Positions 44,837-56,481 of a stretch of 64,000 nucleotides of DNA are shown piece by piece. Every line of letters begins with the position of its first letter. Within the stretch, counting starts at the first letter, position 1. A model generated the notes under the pieces. That model searched no databases. It was not told where the DNA came from and saw only the letters and a list, made by a program, of their open reading frames with translations. The position numbers and the translations under genes were made by a program. Source of the DNA: Tethya wilhelma (lineage: Eukaryota; Porifera; Demospongiae; Tethyida; Tethyidae); contig CAXIPT010000001.1 in assembly GCA_964030475.1 (NCBI GenBank), positions 5,631,652 through 5,695,651 of the forward strand. The letters run 5' to 3'.

Positions 44837-45563
44837 GCCAACAATACAGACACAGTTAATATTAGATCTCCCCTGCACTTACAGTTTTCTGACGATCTTT
44901 AGTATAATTTTTAGTCTTGCTTGTAAGTCAAATGCCTGTTGATCTTCTTTTTCTCTTCCATGAATTGCTACCATTATGTCTGAAATGTTATATATTGGTG
45001 ATTTCAGCCCTCCTGGTGGGATAAGAATACCAATATTATTGTTCTACAAGTTGCTGAAGTTCATATACGTACTGGTACATGAATGTGCTTGGCGTGGTTT
45101 GCTATTTGGTCTTTCATCTGACTTCTTTTGGAAAATTGAAGAGTATTCTGCCATGAATGAGTCATGCTTCAAACTGGACAAAAAAGTGAACACTAATCTC
45201 CTATAATAATATAAAATTTCGACTAGAAGTCTAGATTATTTTCATTACCCTGTTTCTTCTTGTCCATGATGAATTTTGTGAGTACAGAGTTCTTTCAACT
45301 TACTGTAGTTAATCTGTACTTGTGGTCTGTGCATTCCTTTCCAAGATGCTAGTATTAATAATTAGTCATACATTGTCATTGTGTATTACATGAAGCTTTT
45401 GAGAGCTGTGGTTATAATCAATAATAGATCCCACAGCAGGATAGCTACTTAAATCACCTGCTCTTCTTGTTCGTACACCTGATGGTAGACTTCCTTCCCA
45501 GCATTCTCCGTGGTGAGACAGGCTCCTTTTCCTGGCGAATAGCGTTGGGAAACTGCCTTCCAT
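42775..45563 (-). CDS. cyclic nucleotide-binding domain protein
   Basis: A multi-exon minus-strand gene with at least one CNBD. Exon-like blocks in transcript order are: 45372-45563 (MEGSFPTLFARKRSLSHHGE); about 45047-45190; about 44880-44940 (QQAFDLQARLKIILKIVRK); about 44575-44672 (FPFLMPNLSSKVLLGVAARA); about 44417-44509 (GGSYLILQGRIEKLTMGTVP); 44218-44352 (LNPGQTFGDMKEQRGPVKST); and about 44010-44130 (LLHHVSPAVLSKLANAITWE). Then come about 43790-43916 (GQTIKKTGFIQHGKCIAYAN), about 43583-43714 (GELDCGDCIGEVLLRGNDKQ), 43120-43187, 43000-43064 and 42775-42921. The roll-and-hinge elements appear twice, suggesting two CNBDs. The arrangement resembles CNBD2-type proteins, but the canonical phosphate-binding RTA core is not clear, so ligand binding is uncertain. 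Some exon edges are unresolved. Confidence 0.7.
43200..43545. repeat. repeat with TATTATGC motifs in CNBD-gene intron
   Basis: The word CTATTATGCT occurs four to five times within 200 bp. ATCAAGGCCT recurs at both ends (about 43226 and 43522). No ORF. Probably a degenerate non-autonomous element. Confidence 0.5.
43918..43996. repeat. (GT)n microsatellite
   Basis: An uninterrupted GT run of about 78 bp in a CNBD-gene intron. Confidence 0.97.
44714..44834. repeat. (GT)n microsatellite with assembly gap (N at 44750)
   Basis: A long GT run interrupted by a single N. The true length is unknown. It lies in an intron. Confidence 0.97.
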
Positions 45564-45652
45564 TTCTGTCACCTATAACTCAGCCCCTCCTTCTCTTTGT
45601 CTCCGTAAATCAGGTTGATATTCTCCGTGTACGTACGTCCGTTTATTCAAGC

Positions 45653-47566
45653 ATGGATGAAGAAGAGCAAGTCCACAAAGAGGAGTCCCTCAAGCAAGCA
45701 AAGGTGCGGAGAGAAGTGCATAGCAGCTATGTTTTTGTGCATGCTCTTGTAAAAGTATGTTTATTTTTGTTTAGGAAGCAGTATCTAAGCTCTATGAGTT
45801 CAATGCTCATTATTTTGAACACCATGAGGTTGAACATGCCTCCAGAAAGAGTAAAGATGTTCAGCAGCTAATGGATGAAACACTTTCTCTTATCGATTCA
45901 CTTCAAAGTGTACTATCAAAAGTAGACTATTGGTTTCTCCGAGGTCGTACACTGAACATTCAACCAGACTACAGTGCTGAAGCTGAGCAGTGTTTGTCTA
46001 AAGCTATCAAACACGATCCTTCACTTGTTGAAGCATGGTGTGCATTGGGAGAATGTTACTGGAAGGCTGGGAACATTCAACAAGCACATGACTGTTTCAC
46101 AGGCTCTTTGTTGCATGTACGTATGTTGCATAGTGATACATGTAAGAGGCCATGTATATCGTCACAGTTTTATGGTACAGTACATTTTGATGATTCAAAC
46201 CACAGATGAAGAATAAAGAATCACTTAGAAATCTATCCATGGTGCTTAGACAGATGGGAAAAGGTAATTGATACTCAATTTCCTTGTATTTTTTTAAAGT
46301 TTTCTCTCATGACATAACAGATGCTAAAGAAAAGGAAGCCAAGGTGAAGGAGAGTGTAGATAAAGCAAAAGAAGCTGTTGGTTTGGATGTTAGAGATGGC
46401 ATCTCATGGAGTGAGTGGTCGCTCATGCTGTGAGTATTCTTGCCTGGTGAAGTCTTTAATTGTGTGCACTCCCAATCATAATTGCAGTGGTTCTAGGCAA
46501 TGCTTATCTTACACTGTACTTCATGTCAAACCAAGATCCAAAGATGTTGAAGCAATGCATCTCTGCTTATACACAAGCTGTAAGTGTTAGTCCAATGTAT
46601 TGTGCCTTCTAGTAACATGTTAGGATCATTATTGCCGCAGGAGAAAGACCCTGTTGCAGCTAACAATCCTGATCTCCATTTCAATAAAGCCACTGTAAGT
46701 CATCATAATATTATGTACTGTATAATATATCTGAAACAGCTATAAAGTTCTGATCTCTCATTGCATTAATCCAGTTGTGCCAATATCAAGAAGATTTCAC
46801 TGCTATGCTTCGTGAGTTAGCAGTAGCAACGTCTCTTGACCCTGTCTGGAGTGCACCCAAAGAGAAGAGTCAAGCAGTTTGGAACTTTCTCAAGTCAATG
46901 GCCCACCTTGTCTCTGCAAAGGTACATGTGTGTACATAGTAGACTTAAAATGAAGTGTTATGCCATTGTGATCCCTTCTATTTCATCACTTCAAGGGTAA
47001 ATTGAAGGCAAAGGCAATGGCTGGTCTTGTCTCTTCTCTTGCCCAAACCGATAATTTTATGGGTCCTTATTCTGACAAAAAGAAACTAGTGAACTTTTCT
47101 CAACTTAAAGATGGTGCTGCAACTGCTGGCTCTGTTATCGTAGGAGCTGTGGCTGCCATAGTACCATGCAAGGAAAGGGTACCATAGTAAGTGAATTGTC
47201 CCACTCGTGGAATCTTGTGTGAATCACTTGACCTTTTCTCCCTCCTCACCAGTGCATGTGTCATTGTGGACAATGGTGGTGATTGTGTTGGATTAACCAT
47301 CTACAATCTGGACAGTGCCACTTCTTTCAATGTAGGAGATGTTGTTACAGTTCCTGATCCCTTGATGAAAAACATAACTGTCCAACATAAGGTAGCTAGT
47401 CTACAGTGTGTATACTTCAATCACAATACAACTATTTGTACAGGGTGAAGCTGTTGAAGTGAAGAGTGTGTGTGTTTCTAATCCTTCTCTGTTACTGATC
47501 AATGGTCAGAAATTGTCATCTGACAAACTAGCACCTTCAACTGTCTCCATTACTGCTTTCAGTTAG
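45653..47566 (+). CDS. TTC5: tetratricopeptide repeat protein 5 (Strap)
   Basis: A p300/JMY cofactor in vertebrates that also recognises nascent tubulin chains (MREI/MREC) and triggers beta-tubulin mRNA decay. Ten ex­ons (45653-45703, 45775-46116, 46206-46263, 46321-46410, 46488-46579, 46641-46694, 46775-46921, 46996-47186, 47253-47391, 47444-47566) give 428 residues (human 440). TPR units include VEAWCALGECYWKAGNIQQA and SWMVLGNAYLTLYFMSNQDP. Then NPDLHFNKATLCQYQEDFTA matches human NPDLHLNRATLHKYEE. The C-terminal OB-fold region has CVIVDNGGDCVGLTIYNLDS and FNVGDVVTVPDP. The beta-tubulin gene with the MREI start lies 15 kb away, so both partners are present. Confidence 0.93.
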
Positions 47567-47707
47567 GACATTCAGACACAATATCATACAAATGTGCATG
47601 CTGCAATACCAGATATCAAAATACATGTAAGAGTGAATAATTATTGGATGTGTAATCATGAACACTGAATATATAATTTCTTTCTTCTTTATTGAGAGAA
47701 ACTATAG

Positions 47708-47905
47708 CTAGGAATCAGATCCTTTTTCTTCACATAATTTTGACCTCTTTGACCTTTGTTGATTCACATTGGATTTGCTATTTAAATTTGTTTCTCCAGT
47801 CCCGGTAAAACCTCTGAATAGAATAAGTAGAACCACAAGTCCCAGTACAAACAGCAGCCAAAACTTGACAAGTGAAGAACCTTCAAGATTCTCTTGGTGA
47901 GCCAT
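47708..47905 (-). CDS. small single-pass membrane protein, unknown
   Basis: An intronless 65-codon frame with ATG at 47903-47905: a short polar N-terminus (MAHQENLEGSSLVK), one strong transmembrane segment (FWLLFVLGLVVLLILF) and a polar basic tail with KRSK. Its start lies 176 bp from that of the receptor kinase gene on the other strand, a spacing typical of head-to-head pairs here, which supports it being real. I do not recognise the family. It could instead be a chance hydrophobic ORF. Confidence 0.45.
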   Translation of the reverse strand: MAHQENLEGSSLVKFWLLFVLGLVVLLILFRGFTGTGETNLNSKSNVNQQRSKRSKLCEEKGSDS

Positions 47906-48081
47906 GTCGTACTTTTCCAAAGAGACCACACCCACAAATTACTTTTCCCGCCATTTGCGCCAAAAAGTTTACCACATGTACATATCATGTTGCATTCATG
48001 CGAAGCGCGTGCAAAAGGCGCGATTGATCAAAAAGCAAAACAAGCAGCTACTTTGAACCTCTAGCTCTCTAAACTAAAGTG

Positions 48082-51000
48082 ATGTTTTATTACTATTTTC
48101 TGCTACTGTTTACGTTCAGTACGCTGCAAAACTCTGCAGGTAAAATTCTTGCATAATCAGATTCATTTTGTATGCATATTTTATGAATAATTTTCTTGTT
48201 TTGTATTATTTATACATGTGCAGCATCTAATGAATCGGGTAGTGGATTTGAGGTGAATTTGGGTAGTGGAATGACTGTTTCAGGTGATACAGTGACTGCC
48301 ACATCTAGTCCAGTGGTCCCTTACATTTCCACCAGCTCAGCCCTCACTACTAGTGGAATGGTCCTCCCTAGCTATCAATCGCAGGCCTCCTCAACTCCAC
48401 TGGCTTTGGTTCCAACTCCATCACCAACTTCATCTGCGGCATACACCACCACAACACTCACAGTTCCTCCCACACCCACCCCAGCTGTCCAACCAGTGTT
48501 TGAAGATCCTGTTATGTAGGTTCCTTTAATACTGCTGATTGTTGAATGTTCCTTCCTCTACACTGATGCATTCATTGTATACATGTTTGCTTCTTTTCCA
48601 GAACCTATGGCAATAACACATGTGAGCCATACCATGCTGGTGGACACTGTCAGCCCATACTCAGCAACTTTCCCAATGTCATTACAAATCTCAGCCGATC
48701 TAGTCAGGTTGTTGCGAGGTTTGCTTCTGATCAAATATACGCAGCACTTGTGAACTTCAGTGCAAGCGAACAGTGTTTGCAACATGCTGTTCCACTGCTT
48801 TGCCGTTACACTTTCCCGACTTGTGACCCAGCATTTGCCATCCCTACCTATCAGCCCATTTGTAGGAGGGACTGTGAGATTGTGAGGGACTTCACTTGTA
48901 AGAGACCCTGGGAACAGATGGTACGACTCCTTAAGGTTTTAAATTTTGGTGTGATTGATCAGCCTGACTGCGAACCATTGGAATATGCTCAAGCAGGATC
49001 GGCTCCGATGTGTATTGGAACAGTGACTGGAGGTGAGGGGAGTAGAGGCTTCTTGCTTTGACACCACAAACCACTGCCTTCCTATAGCTTGGCAGACATT
49101 GGGTGTGAGTGGGATGCATCCAATTCCATTACTATTTTGAGTGGTTTTGTTGCCTGTTTTCTCTTGTTACTGAAAGAAATCTCAATAGATTTTTTGTTGT
49201 GGTACACCACAATGAATGTCTTTAATGTTTCTGAATGTTTATACTTTGTATCTGTTCTTGTCCAACAACAGGTCCTATACCTCTACCTTTGTTGACTGGT
49301 AAGTCAGAAGATTGTCTCTCTACCTCAAAATAAACATCTTTGACCAAAGCCATTAATGTTGCTTGTTGGATATCTGGTGATTTGGGAAATGTTGGGTGTT
49401 TCTCTGTAAATGCATGAATCCACTGAGAGTACCAAAACCTTCCCAATAGCATTACTCCATTATCCCTTTTCTCATGTGTATAGCTCGTTAGGCCTTTCTT
49501 TTCTTTGCACATGTTGAGTACAAATTGTCCTACTTACCTCTTCATTCAACTGACCACAGGGCCTAGCTGTTACAGTGGCAAAGGAAGAGGCTACAATGGT
49601 ACCATTAACACTACCATGTCTGGTATCCCGTGTCAGTCATGGAGCTCTCCCTTCCCTCATCAACACCTCCTCCATTATGAGGACTATCCTGAACTCGAAG
49701 GTGGACACAACTTCTGTCGTAACCCTGGTGAGAGGGCAGAGAGACCCTGGTGCTTCACCACAGACAGGAACGTCAGATGGGACTACTGTGATGTGCCTCA
49801 TTGTGGTGAGTGTAGTTTTCAAGTGGGCTCCTCACTTTTTTTTTTTTGCGAAAAAAAAAAAAAACATCCCCTGTGGAGGGCTAGTCACTAAGATATAATG
49901 CCTGTAACAATTACATAGTAATTTCCTTATCTTTTTTACCGAATTGAAAGCTATAGCTGCTGAACTATCATTTACCTTGTTAGCTCTGTATATGACCTGT
50001 TGTGCTCCTGTTGACCAGGCACTCCTTCCATCTGCTAGCCACAACAATGGTTGTAATAGTTGAAATATGCTTATTTTATGATTATGGAATTCTGAGGTTG
50101 ATTGATTGGATATGTTGTGATGGCGTTTGTGTATAATTCTCTTATGGTGCATTTGTATCAGATGTTTACACTGCTACAAGCATGTTATTAAAAAAATGTT
50201 TACATAGTTTCGTCCAATGAAACCAAAAGCATCGAAGATTTTGTCACAATTGTGTATAATTTCTTTTCTCCCTCTCCCTTACTGCATAGAGAGTAGTCCA
50301 GTGTGTGAGTCCTACACTGATAGAATGGAACCATTGGAATAGACTACATCTTACATTTAGAGTAGTTTGTGTTGTGTGTAGACTGCAAGTAGCCACTGAC
50401 TAGCCTCTATCTCTGGCCCTTTCTTAGTGGTTTTGTTTGCAGTAAAAAGCACAGCATTTCATTTCATATTCTCTTAGAGGACGAAGCCTGGGAGGCCAGC
50501 CACTTGTGAGATTATGACAGCCTACAATTATTATTATTACACCTATAAAGAATACCAGTTGACAGTGTGTTTAAAGCATTGATTTGTAAACTTAACTCTA
50601 ATTTCTGAATTGAAAACTACCACTCTTTGAAACCATCCATTCTTGTTACCTACTTCAGTATTGTCGACATCACACGCACACAATCAAATGCCATGCTCAC
50701 ATAAATGTGTCTTGCACATGACCAGTTTGTACTCATGTCCATCATAATCCTTCCATATAAAACTGGCCACAACAATGCATGGTTACTAGGGCTGAACCAT
50801 GCTTATCTTGTTGATTGTGGAATTCTGAGGTTGATTGATTAAGATGTTGTGATGGCCTTTGTGTACCATGCATTATTTATTGTGGATATTGACACTGGTA
50901 TAAGCATGTTATAATTTAGTTTTCTTGAAAACATAAATACACTAATTTTTACTATCAAGAGTTTTCTCCAATGAAACCAAATACACATCCTTGTATCTTT

Positions 51001-53566
51001 ATCATGATTGTGTATGATAATTCCTTTCCTCCCTCTCCTTTGCTACACAGAGAGCAGCCCAGTGTGTGAGTCCTACACTGGTAGAGTGTGCCGTACCAAT
51101 GGAACTATTGGAATGGACTACATCTTCTTCAACTCATCCCTACCTCAACCAACCTATGAAACGGCCATGGTGGAGCTCATTGATGTCATGGTGGAGTTCA
51201 GTGACGAGTGTAAGACCCTCATGATTGGCTATGTGTGCAACCTCAACTTTCCAAGCTGTGATCTATCAAGCACCTCACCTCGTCCTAAAATGGTAAGATG
51301 AGAGTAAGCCGGTTTGTTTGGGAAGGTGCTATTTTTACTCACAATGTGAATCTGAGACATAACTACACATACACACATACACAGCCATGCAGGAGTTATT
51401 GCGAGCATGTCCACTCTGTGTGTGGTGATGAAACCAAAGGATTCAGGTCGTTTGGTTCCCTACTCACCCATGATCCACTCCAGATTGTCTTTGACTGCAG
51501 TGTTTTCCCAGAAAAGAATGGAGGAGAGGCTCCTGAGTGTTACCAGCCCATACTACTTCCCAATACCACAGCACAAGGTAAGAGTTTTATCTTTGGAATG
51601 ATTCTCTCTGTTTGAAGTGGCTCAAGTAGCTGTGGCACAATTCAGAGTGTGGTCTGTTGCTAATGAATTGATGTGTGTAAGCTTGTGGTGTAGAGCTAGA
51701 GTGAAAGGTATATCATGTACCATACAAAATTTAATGGTGGTGTCACTGGTGTGTGTTTCTGTTCTGAGTTCCTGCTAGTATATACCTGGGTGTATTTTGG
51801 TCTTTGAATTTTTGTCTAATAATATAATTATCTGAAATCATACACCCACTTTCCACACCCTAGATGCCATCTGCTACAACCTCACTGACAAGGGCTTATC
51901 TTATCAGGGCTCCATCAATACCACCTCCAGTGGTAGAGTGTGCCAGAAGTGGGCTGCATCCTCTCCTCACCCCCATCCACTGACACCCCTCAATAGACCC
52001 AGTCTGGAGGGGAACAACTACTGCCGAAACCCCGATGGCAGGGGGGACCGTCCGTGGTGCTACACAACCGATCCTCAAGTGAGATGGGAGTACTGCGATG
52101 TGCCAGTTTGCTCAGCAGGATTTCAGCTTTCTAGTGAAGCTATTTACGGCATAGCAGGAGGAGTTGCGTTCCTGTTGCTCCTCATTCTTTGCATGGTGTG
52201 TGCTATTTGTAGTATGTATTGCTACTCAAGAGGTGTTTCCAAACAGCACAAGCTAGATCAGAGTGAATATTCACAGAGATACGTTGAACCGGTCAAAGTG
52301 CTGGGTCTCTATAACAAAGCTGGGGAAGTATCCAACACTAATCCACTCTACACTGTGAATCCAATGTTGAATGTCCAGCCAGTGATGGAATACGAAGGAT
52401 TAAAACTGCCCGAGTTCCCCAGAGACAGAATCATGTACATTTGTGATCTTGGTCAAGGTCACTTTGGTGTTGTAGTTCAGGCCGAAGCAATTGGTATCAA
52501 ACCGGAAGAAGAAAAATCGGTCGTTGCCATTAAAGTGTTAAAAGAAGGGGCTTCCTCTCAAGTTAAAAAGGAATTCTTTCGGGAAGCGAATCTCATGCAA
52601 GCTTTTGACCATCCTAACATTATCAAACTGTTTGGTGTGTGTATTGAGCAGGAACCACTGTGTATGATATTCGAGTTCATGGAGTTAGGAGATTTGAACA
52701 ACCTTCTTCGACAGAACTCTCCCAAGAGTCACAGCAGCAGTCCCTCTCTCTCGCACCCTTTGCTCCATCAGCAACACTTCTCAACACAACAACTCGTTTG
52801 CTTCTCTGTTGACATTGCAGCCGGCCTTGAATACCTCGGACAAAATCACTATGTTCATCGTGACATGGCTACACGAAACTGCCTGGTCAACTCAGCTCTA
52901 CGAGTTAAGATCTCCGATTTTGGTCTCTCCCAGGATGTGTACACTACTGACTATTTCACACTGGGTGACTCAGAGTTGCTTCCAATAAGATGGATGCCAC
53001 CTGAAGCCATTGTCTACGCTAAATTCACCACACAGAGTGACATCTGGTCGTTTGGTGTTGTTCTCTGGGAGATATTCTCGTTTGGAATGCAACCCTATTT
53101 TTCTATGACTAACGAAGAAGTAGTCAAGCACGTTCGTGACGGGAGTATTTTGAGTTGTCCTGAAGGGTGTCCTGATGAACTATACGACCTCATGGTTGAC
53201 TGCTGGGTGATGGAGCCAGGAGAAAGGCCAACTGCTTCAGAGGTGCATAGTGGTCTGATGCGCTGGACACCAAATCTTTCAGCCACACTTCAAGCTCAAG
53301 CGCAAAAGCCGAGCGAATATCAAAATATGGCAGTAGTAAGAGAATATGCTCTTCAGCCCATGAGTGAAGTTCAGAGTGATGGGGCTCAGTTTGGTGTTGA
53401 TGTTTTGGAAGGAGATGGAGAGAGAGGTGTGGAATTTAAAGAAACAAATGGACAACCTGCAACAGAACTTCAACCCCAATGTCAGAATGGAAATGGAACA
53501 CACAACACTCGTGTTGATAATCCAAGTTATGTGACATCAGCATCTACCCTCGAAGACTCTGTGTAG
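48082..53566 (+). CDS. receptor tyrosine kinase with Fz-kringle-Fz-kringle ectodomain (ROR/MuSK-like)
   Basis: Eight exons (48082-48139, 48224-48515, 48602-49032, 49272-49298, 49560-49805, 51051-51292, 51385-51577, 51864-53566) splice in frame to 1063 residues. Order: signal peptide (1-20), Ser/Thr/Pro-rich stalk (20-115), Frizzled domain 1 (about 120-255, ten Cys), kringle 1 (about 272-350, six Cys, PWCFTTDRNVRWDYCDVPHC), Frizzled domain 2 (about 354-495, ten Cys), kringle 2 (about 498-580, PWCYTTDPQVRWEYCDVPVC), TM (about 588-614), NPLY juxtamembrane motif (about 656-659), and tyrosine kinase (about 685-965). Kinase residues are intact: GQGHFG loop, VVAIKVL lysine, YVHRDMATRNCLV, DFG, an activation-loop tyrosine region (DVYTTDYF) and PIRWMPPEA. 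A kinase insert (SHSSSPSLSH) is present. The kinase is closest to ROR/MuSK/Trk types. No Ig domain is seen. Wnt-type ligands are plausible; this is inference. Confidence 0.9.
50027..50360 (+). repeat. diverged partial duplicate of the Fz2 exon start and its upstream intron
   Basis: Matches about 50765-51120 in the same orientation. GGAATTCTGAGGTTGATTGA and TTGTGATGGC recur, as do the pre-acceptor tract and the exon start CCAGTGTGTGAGTCCTACAC. In this copy the exon part has deletions and a stop (GGAATAG), so it is a dead exon inside the receptor kinase intron. Confidence 0.8.
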
Positions 53567-53756
53567 CAGGAAGGAAACTATCTGTTGTTATTATACTCTA
53601 TTTTACATTTATATCTTGAGTGTGCTATTGTAGATGATTATTGTATACATGTACCATGATTGCTATCTAGATCCCAATATTTGTGGGTGTACGGTAAAGG
53701 GTAGATTTTTAAAAAGCTGTATAAGTTTAATGTGCCCCACCCTTTTCTTTGGAAAG

Positions 53757-54671
53757 ATGGAGGAGAAAGACTTTGAAGTGGAAAAGATAGGCTCCTGTGT
53801 TGTCATCAGGATAGATTTGGGGGAGAACAGATTAAACCCCAATTTTATTAGAGCCATGCACAAAGCATTGGACACTGCTGAAAGGTATAGTTTGACTTTC
53901 TTGATTCTTGACATATATTTCAGTAAGTTTTGTATGCAGTTATGAAGATGCCAAGTGTCTGGTGACAATTGGAAATGGGAAATACTACAACCTTGGTTTG
54001 GATCTTGAGCAGATGGCAGTGATGAGTGGACCAGAATTGATGTCCTTTGCCAATGATCTTCAAAAGATGTTGGGAAGACTTCTGACATGTCCATTGGTCA
54101 CTGTGGCTGCTATAAATGGTCATAACTACACTTTATAGTATAATAGTACTGCAATATATAGTTACTGTATTGTGCTTTATTTCCTGTAGGTCACGTATAT
54201 GCTGGAGGTGTGTTTGTTGCACTAACCCATGACTATACTGTGATGAGAAGTGAGCGAGGATGGTACTGCTTATCTGAAGTTCACATAAAGAGAAATTTTG
54301 CAGTTGGCTACGTTAAACTTGCAAAGTAATTGCATGACATGACAATCATGTTAGATGACTCACAGTAGGGATGTTTCTATCATAAAATTATTTTCACTTT
54401 CTTTACTTTCAGAGCTCGGCTTCCACAAGCAGAACTCCATAAAGCCATGGTTCTTGGTACTAGATACACGGCAGAGGAGGCCAAGGCTGTAGGGATCATC
54501 AATGAGGTCTCTCCCATGGAGCAGTTGGAGAGTCGTGCCATTGCAGCTGGGAATCGTTTAGCAGGGAAGGATGGTCTGGATAGAAAGACACTAGCTGCTA
54601 TCAAACATGACTTGTATAGAGATGTGTACAGGGAACTTATGGATCCTGTCAGGTTTTATTCTCAGTTGTGA
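53757..54671 (+). CDS. enoyl-CoA isomerase/hydratase (crotonase) paralogue 1
   Basis: A crotonase-fold enzyme resembling the peroxisomal enoyl-CoA delta isomerases known from plants and protists. Four exons (53757-53884, 53940-54118, 54190-54325, 54413-54671) give 233 residues. MEEKDFEVEKIGSCVVIRID begins the fold. YYNLGLDLE and INGHVYAGGVFVALTHDYTV form the CoA and oxyanion-hole elements, and RSERGWYCLSEVHI matches the RxDRG-x-LSE pattern. The C-terminal helix has GTRYTAEEAKAVGIINEV. The protein ends in -SQL, a non-canonical but known PTS1-type tail. First of four tandem copies; a role in unsaturated fatty-acid beta-oxidation is inferred. The exon 2 donor (GTCATA) is weak. Confidence 0.85.
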
Positions 54672-54770
54672 ATAATCACTTAAGTTTTAATGTAAATCTT
54701 GATTGGTAAAGGAATTATAATTAACAAACTACAAATAAACCTAGCTAGTCTGTAATCTGAGTACTTCAAT

Positions 54771-55286
54771 ATGGAGGAGAAGGACTTCATAGTGGATAGA
54801 TTTTGGCTCCTGTGTGGTTATCATGAGCAGATGGTAACAATGAGTGGACCAGAATTGATGTCCTTTGTCAATGATCTTCAAACATTGATTGCAAGAATAT
54901 TGACATTTCCACTGGTCACTCACTGTGGCTACATGTGCCATCCACCGCCATAAATGGTAATTAAATATTGAGTCTGTGCACGTTTCTTTCACTCTCATTG
55001 GATCCCCATTTACCCATATTGTAGGACATGTATATGCTGGAGGTTTGTTTATTGCACTAGCCCATGACTATACTGTGATGAGAAGTGAGTGAGGATGGTA
55101 CTGCTTATCTGAAGTTCATATAAAGAGAATTTTCTCAGGAGCAGTTGGAGAGTCATGCCATTGCAGCTGGGAGTCATCTAGCAGGGAAGGATGGTCTGGA
55201 TAGAAAGACACTCAAACTTGACTTATAATTATAGAGATGTGTACAGGGAACTTAATATATCCTGTCAGGTTTATTCTCAGCTGTGA
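54771..55286 (+). pseudogene. crotonase paralogue 2, pseudogene
   Basis: Begins with an ATG and MEEKDFIVD-like sequence. It then jumps directly to the middle of exon 2 (GTGGTTATCATGAGCAGATG), losing the end of exon 1, an intron and the exon 2 start. The exon 3 remnant has a premature TGA in GAAGTGAGTGAGGATGG and is fused by a deletion to a shortened exon 4. The last codons are recognisable near TTATTCTCAGCTGTGA. No intact product is possible. Confidence 0.88.
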
Positions 55287-55399
55287 TTATCATTTTTATT
55301 GGTAATGGTCGTTTATATGCTGGCCATGTATACTATCATAAAGTTTGTAAGACGACTTACATGCTTCTCCAAGCAAGGAATAGGTTGGTACTGTTTAAA

Positions 55400-56422
55400 A
55401 TGATAGGTTACATACTCATAATATTATAATAATTAACTTGATTCTAGTTACAGCAAGGCAGGTAGCCAGTGCTGCATCTACAGTGGAGGATGACCTGAAG
55501 GTAGAGAAGATAGATTCTGGTGTAGTGATCCGACTGGGAGATGGTGAAAAGAGACTCATTCCTAGTTATGTCAGAGCACTGAATAGAGCTCTTGATGTAG
55601 CAGAAAGGTAAGCTGCCAGACACTTTAAATATTCCTTATCTAATTTCCAATTATTATAGTTTTGAAGATGTAAAGTATCTAGTGACCATTGGTGATGGAA
55701 AACATTATTCGCTTGGACTGGATCTTGATCTCTACTCCACCATGAATATGCATGACAATTTGATGGCTCTTGGCGATGTACAGAAACTCCTAGCAAGACT
55801 GATAACCTTCCCTCTTATCACAGTTTCAGCAATTAATGGTTAGCTGGTAAATTCAATGTATAACAAATTATAATTATTAAATTTTGTCCAGTAACTGATA
55901 TTTCATTATGTAGGACATGCATTTGGAGCTGGATTTTTCCCACTGTTGGCACATGACTACAGGGTGATGCGTGCTGACAAAGGATGGCTGTGCTTACCTG
56001 AGATCAATATCAAAGCATTGTTTACAGCAGGATTCATGGAATTTATAAAGTCCGTTACAAGTTTGTATAGTCTTATAGATCTGTACAGTTATAATTATAG
56101 TAGTCTCATGTACTAGCCAGACTCTGCAATGTGTCATTATACAGTAAATTTGGTTGTTTTCAGGGCCACCATTCCTCAGCTAGAGCATCGTAGAGCTATA
56201 TTGTTTGGCACGAGATACACAGCAGAGGAGGCCAAGGCTGTAGGGATCATCAATGAGGTCTCTCCCATGGAGCAGTTAGAGAGTCATGCCATTGCAGCTG
56301 GGAATCGTCTAGCAGGGAAGGATGGTCTGGATAGAAAGATACTAGCTGCTATCAAACATGACTTGTATAGAGATGTGTACAGGGTGCTCATGGACCCTGC
56401 AAAATATTACACTCAGCAGTAA
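55400..56422 (+). CDS. crotonase paralogue 3, without peroxisomal tail
   Basis: Same gene layout: 55454-55607, 55660-55838, 55914-56049 and 56164-56422, plus a likely short first exon 55400-55406 (ATGATAG), together 244 residues in frame. It differs most from its siblings in the middle: HYSLGLDLDLYSTMNMHDN and INGHAFGAGFFPLLAHDYRV, with GAGF replacing the AGG of the oxyanion region. The last exon is nearly identical to the other copies until the end, which reads KYYTQQ instead of an SKL-type tripeptide. It may therefore be cytosolic or mistargeted. The exon 4 donor (GTCCGT) is weak. Probably expressed but functionally diverged. Confidence 0.75.
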
Positions 56423-56481
56423 TAATTTGTGATTAAAATTTTGGTAATGGTCGTTTATTGACCTGTGCTAATTTTGCAAAC

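Noticed and set aside
44684..44942. Long His/Thr or Cys/Val repeat ORFs
   Set aside because: They are translations of GT/CA microsatellites (also at 3110, 13813, 15917, 43743 and 59961), not genes.
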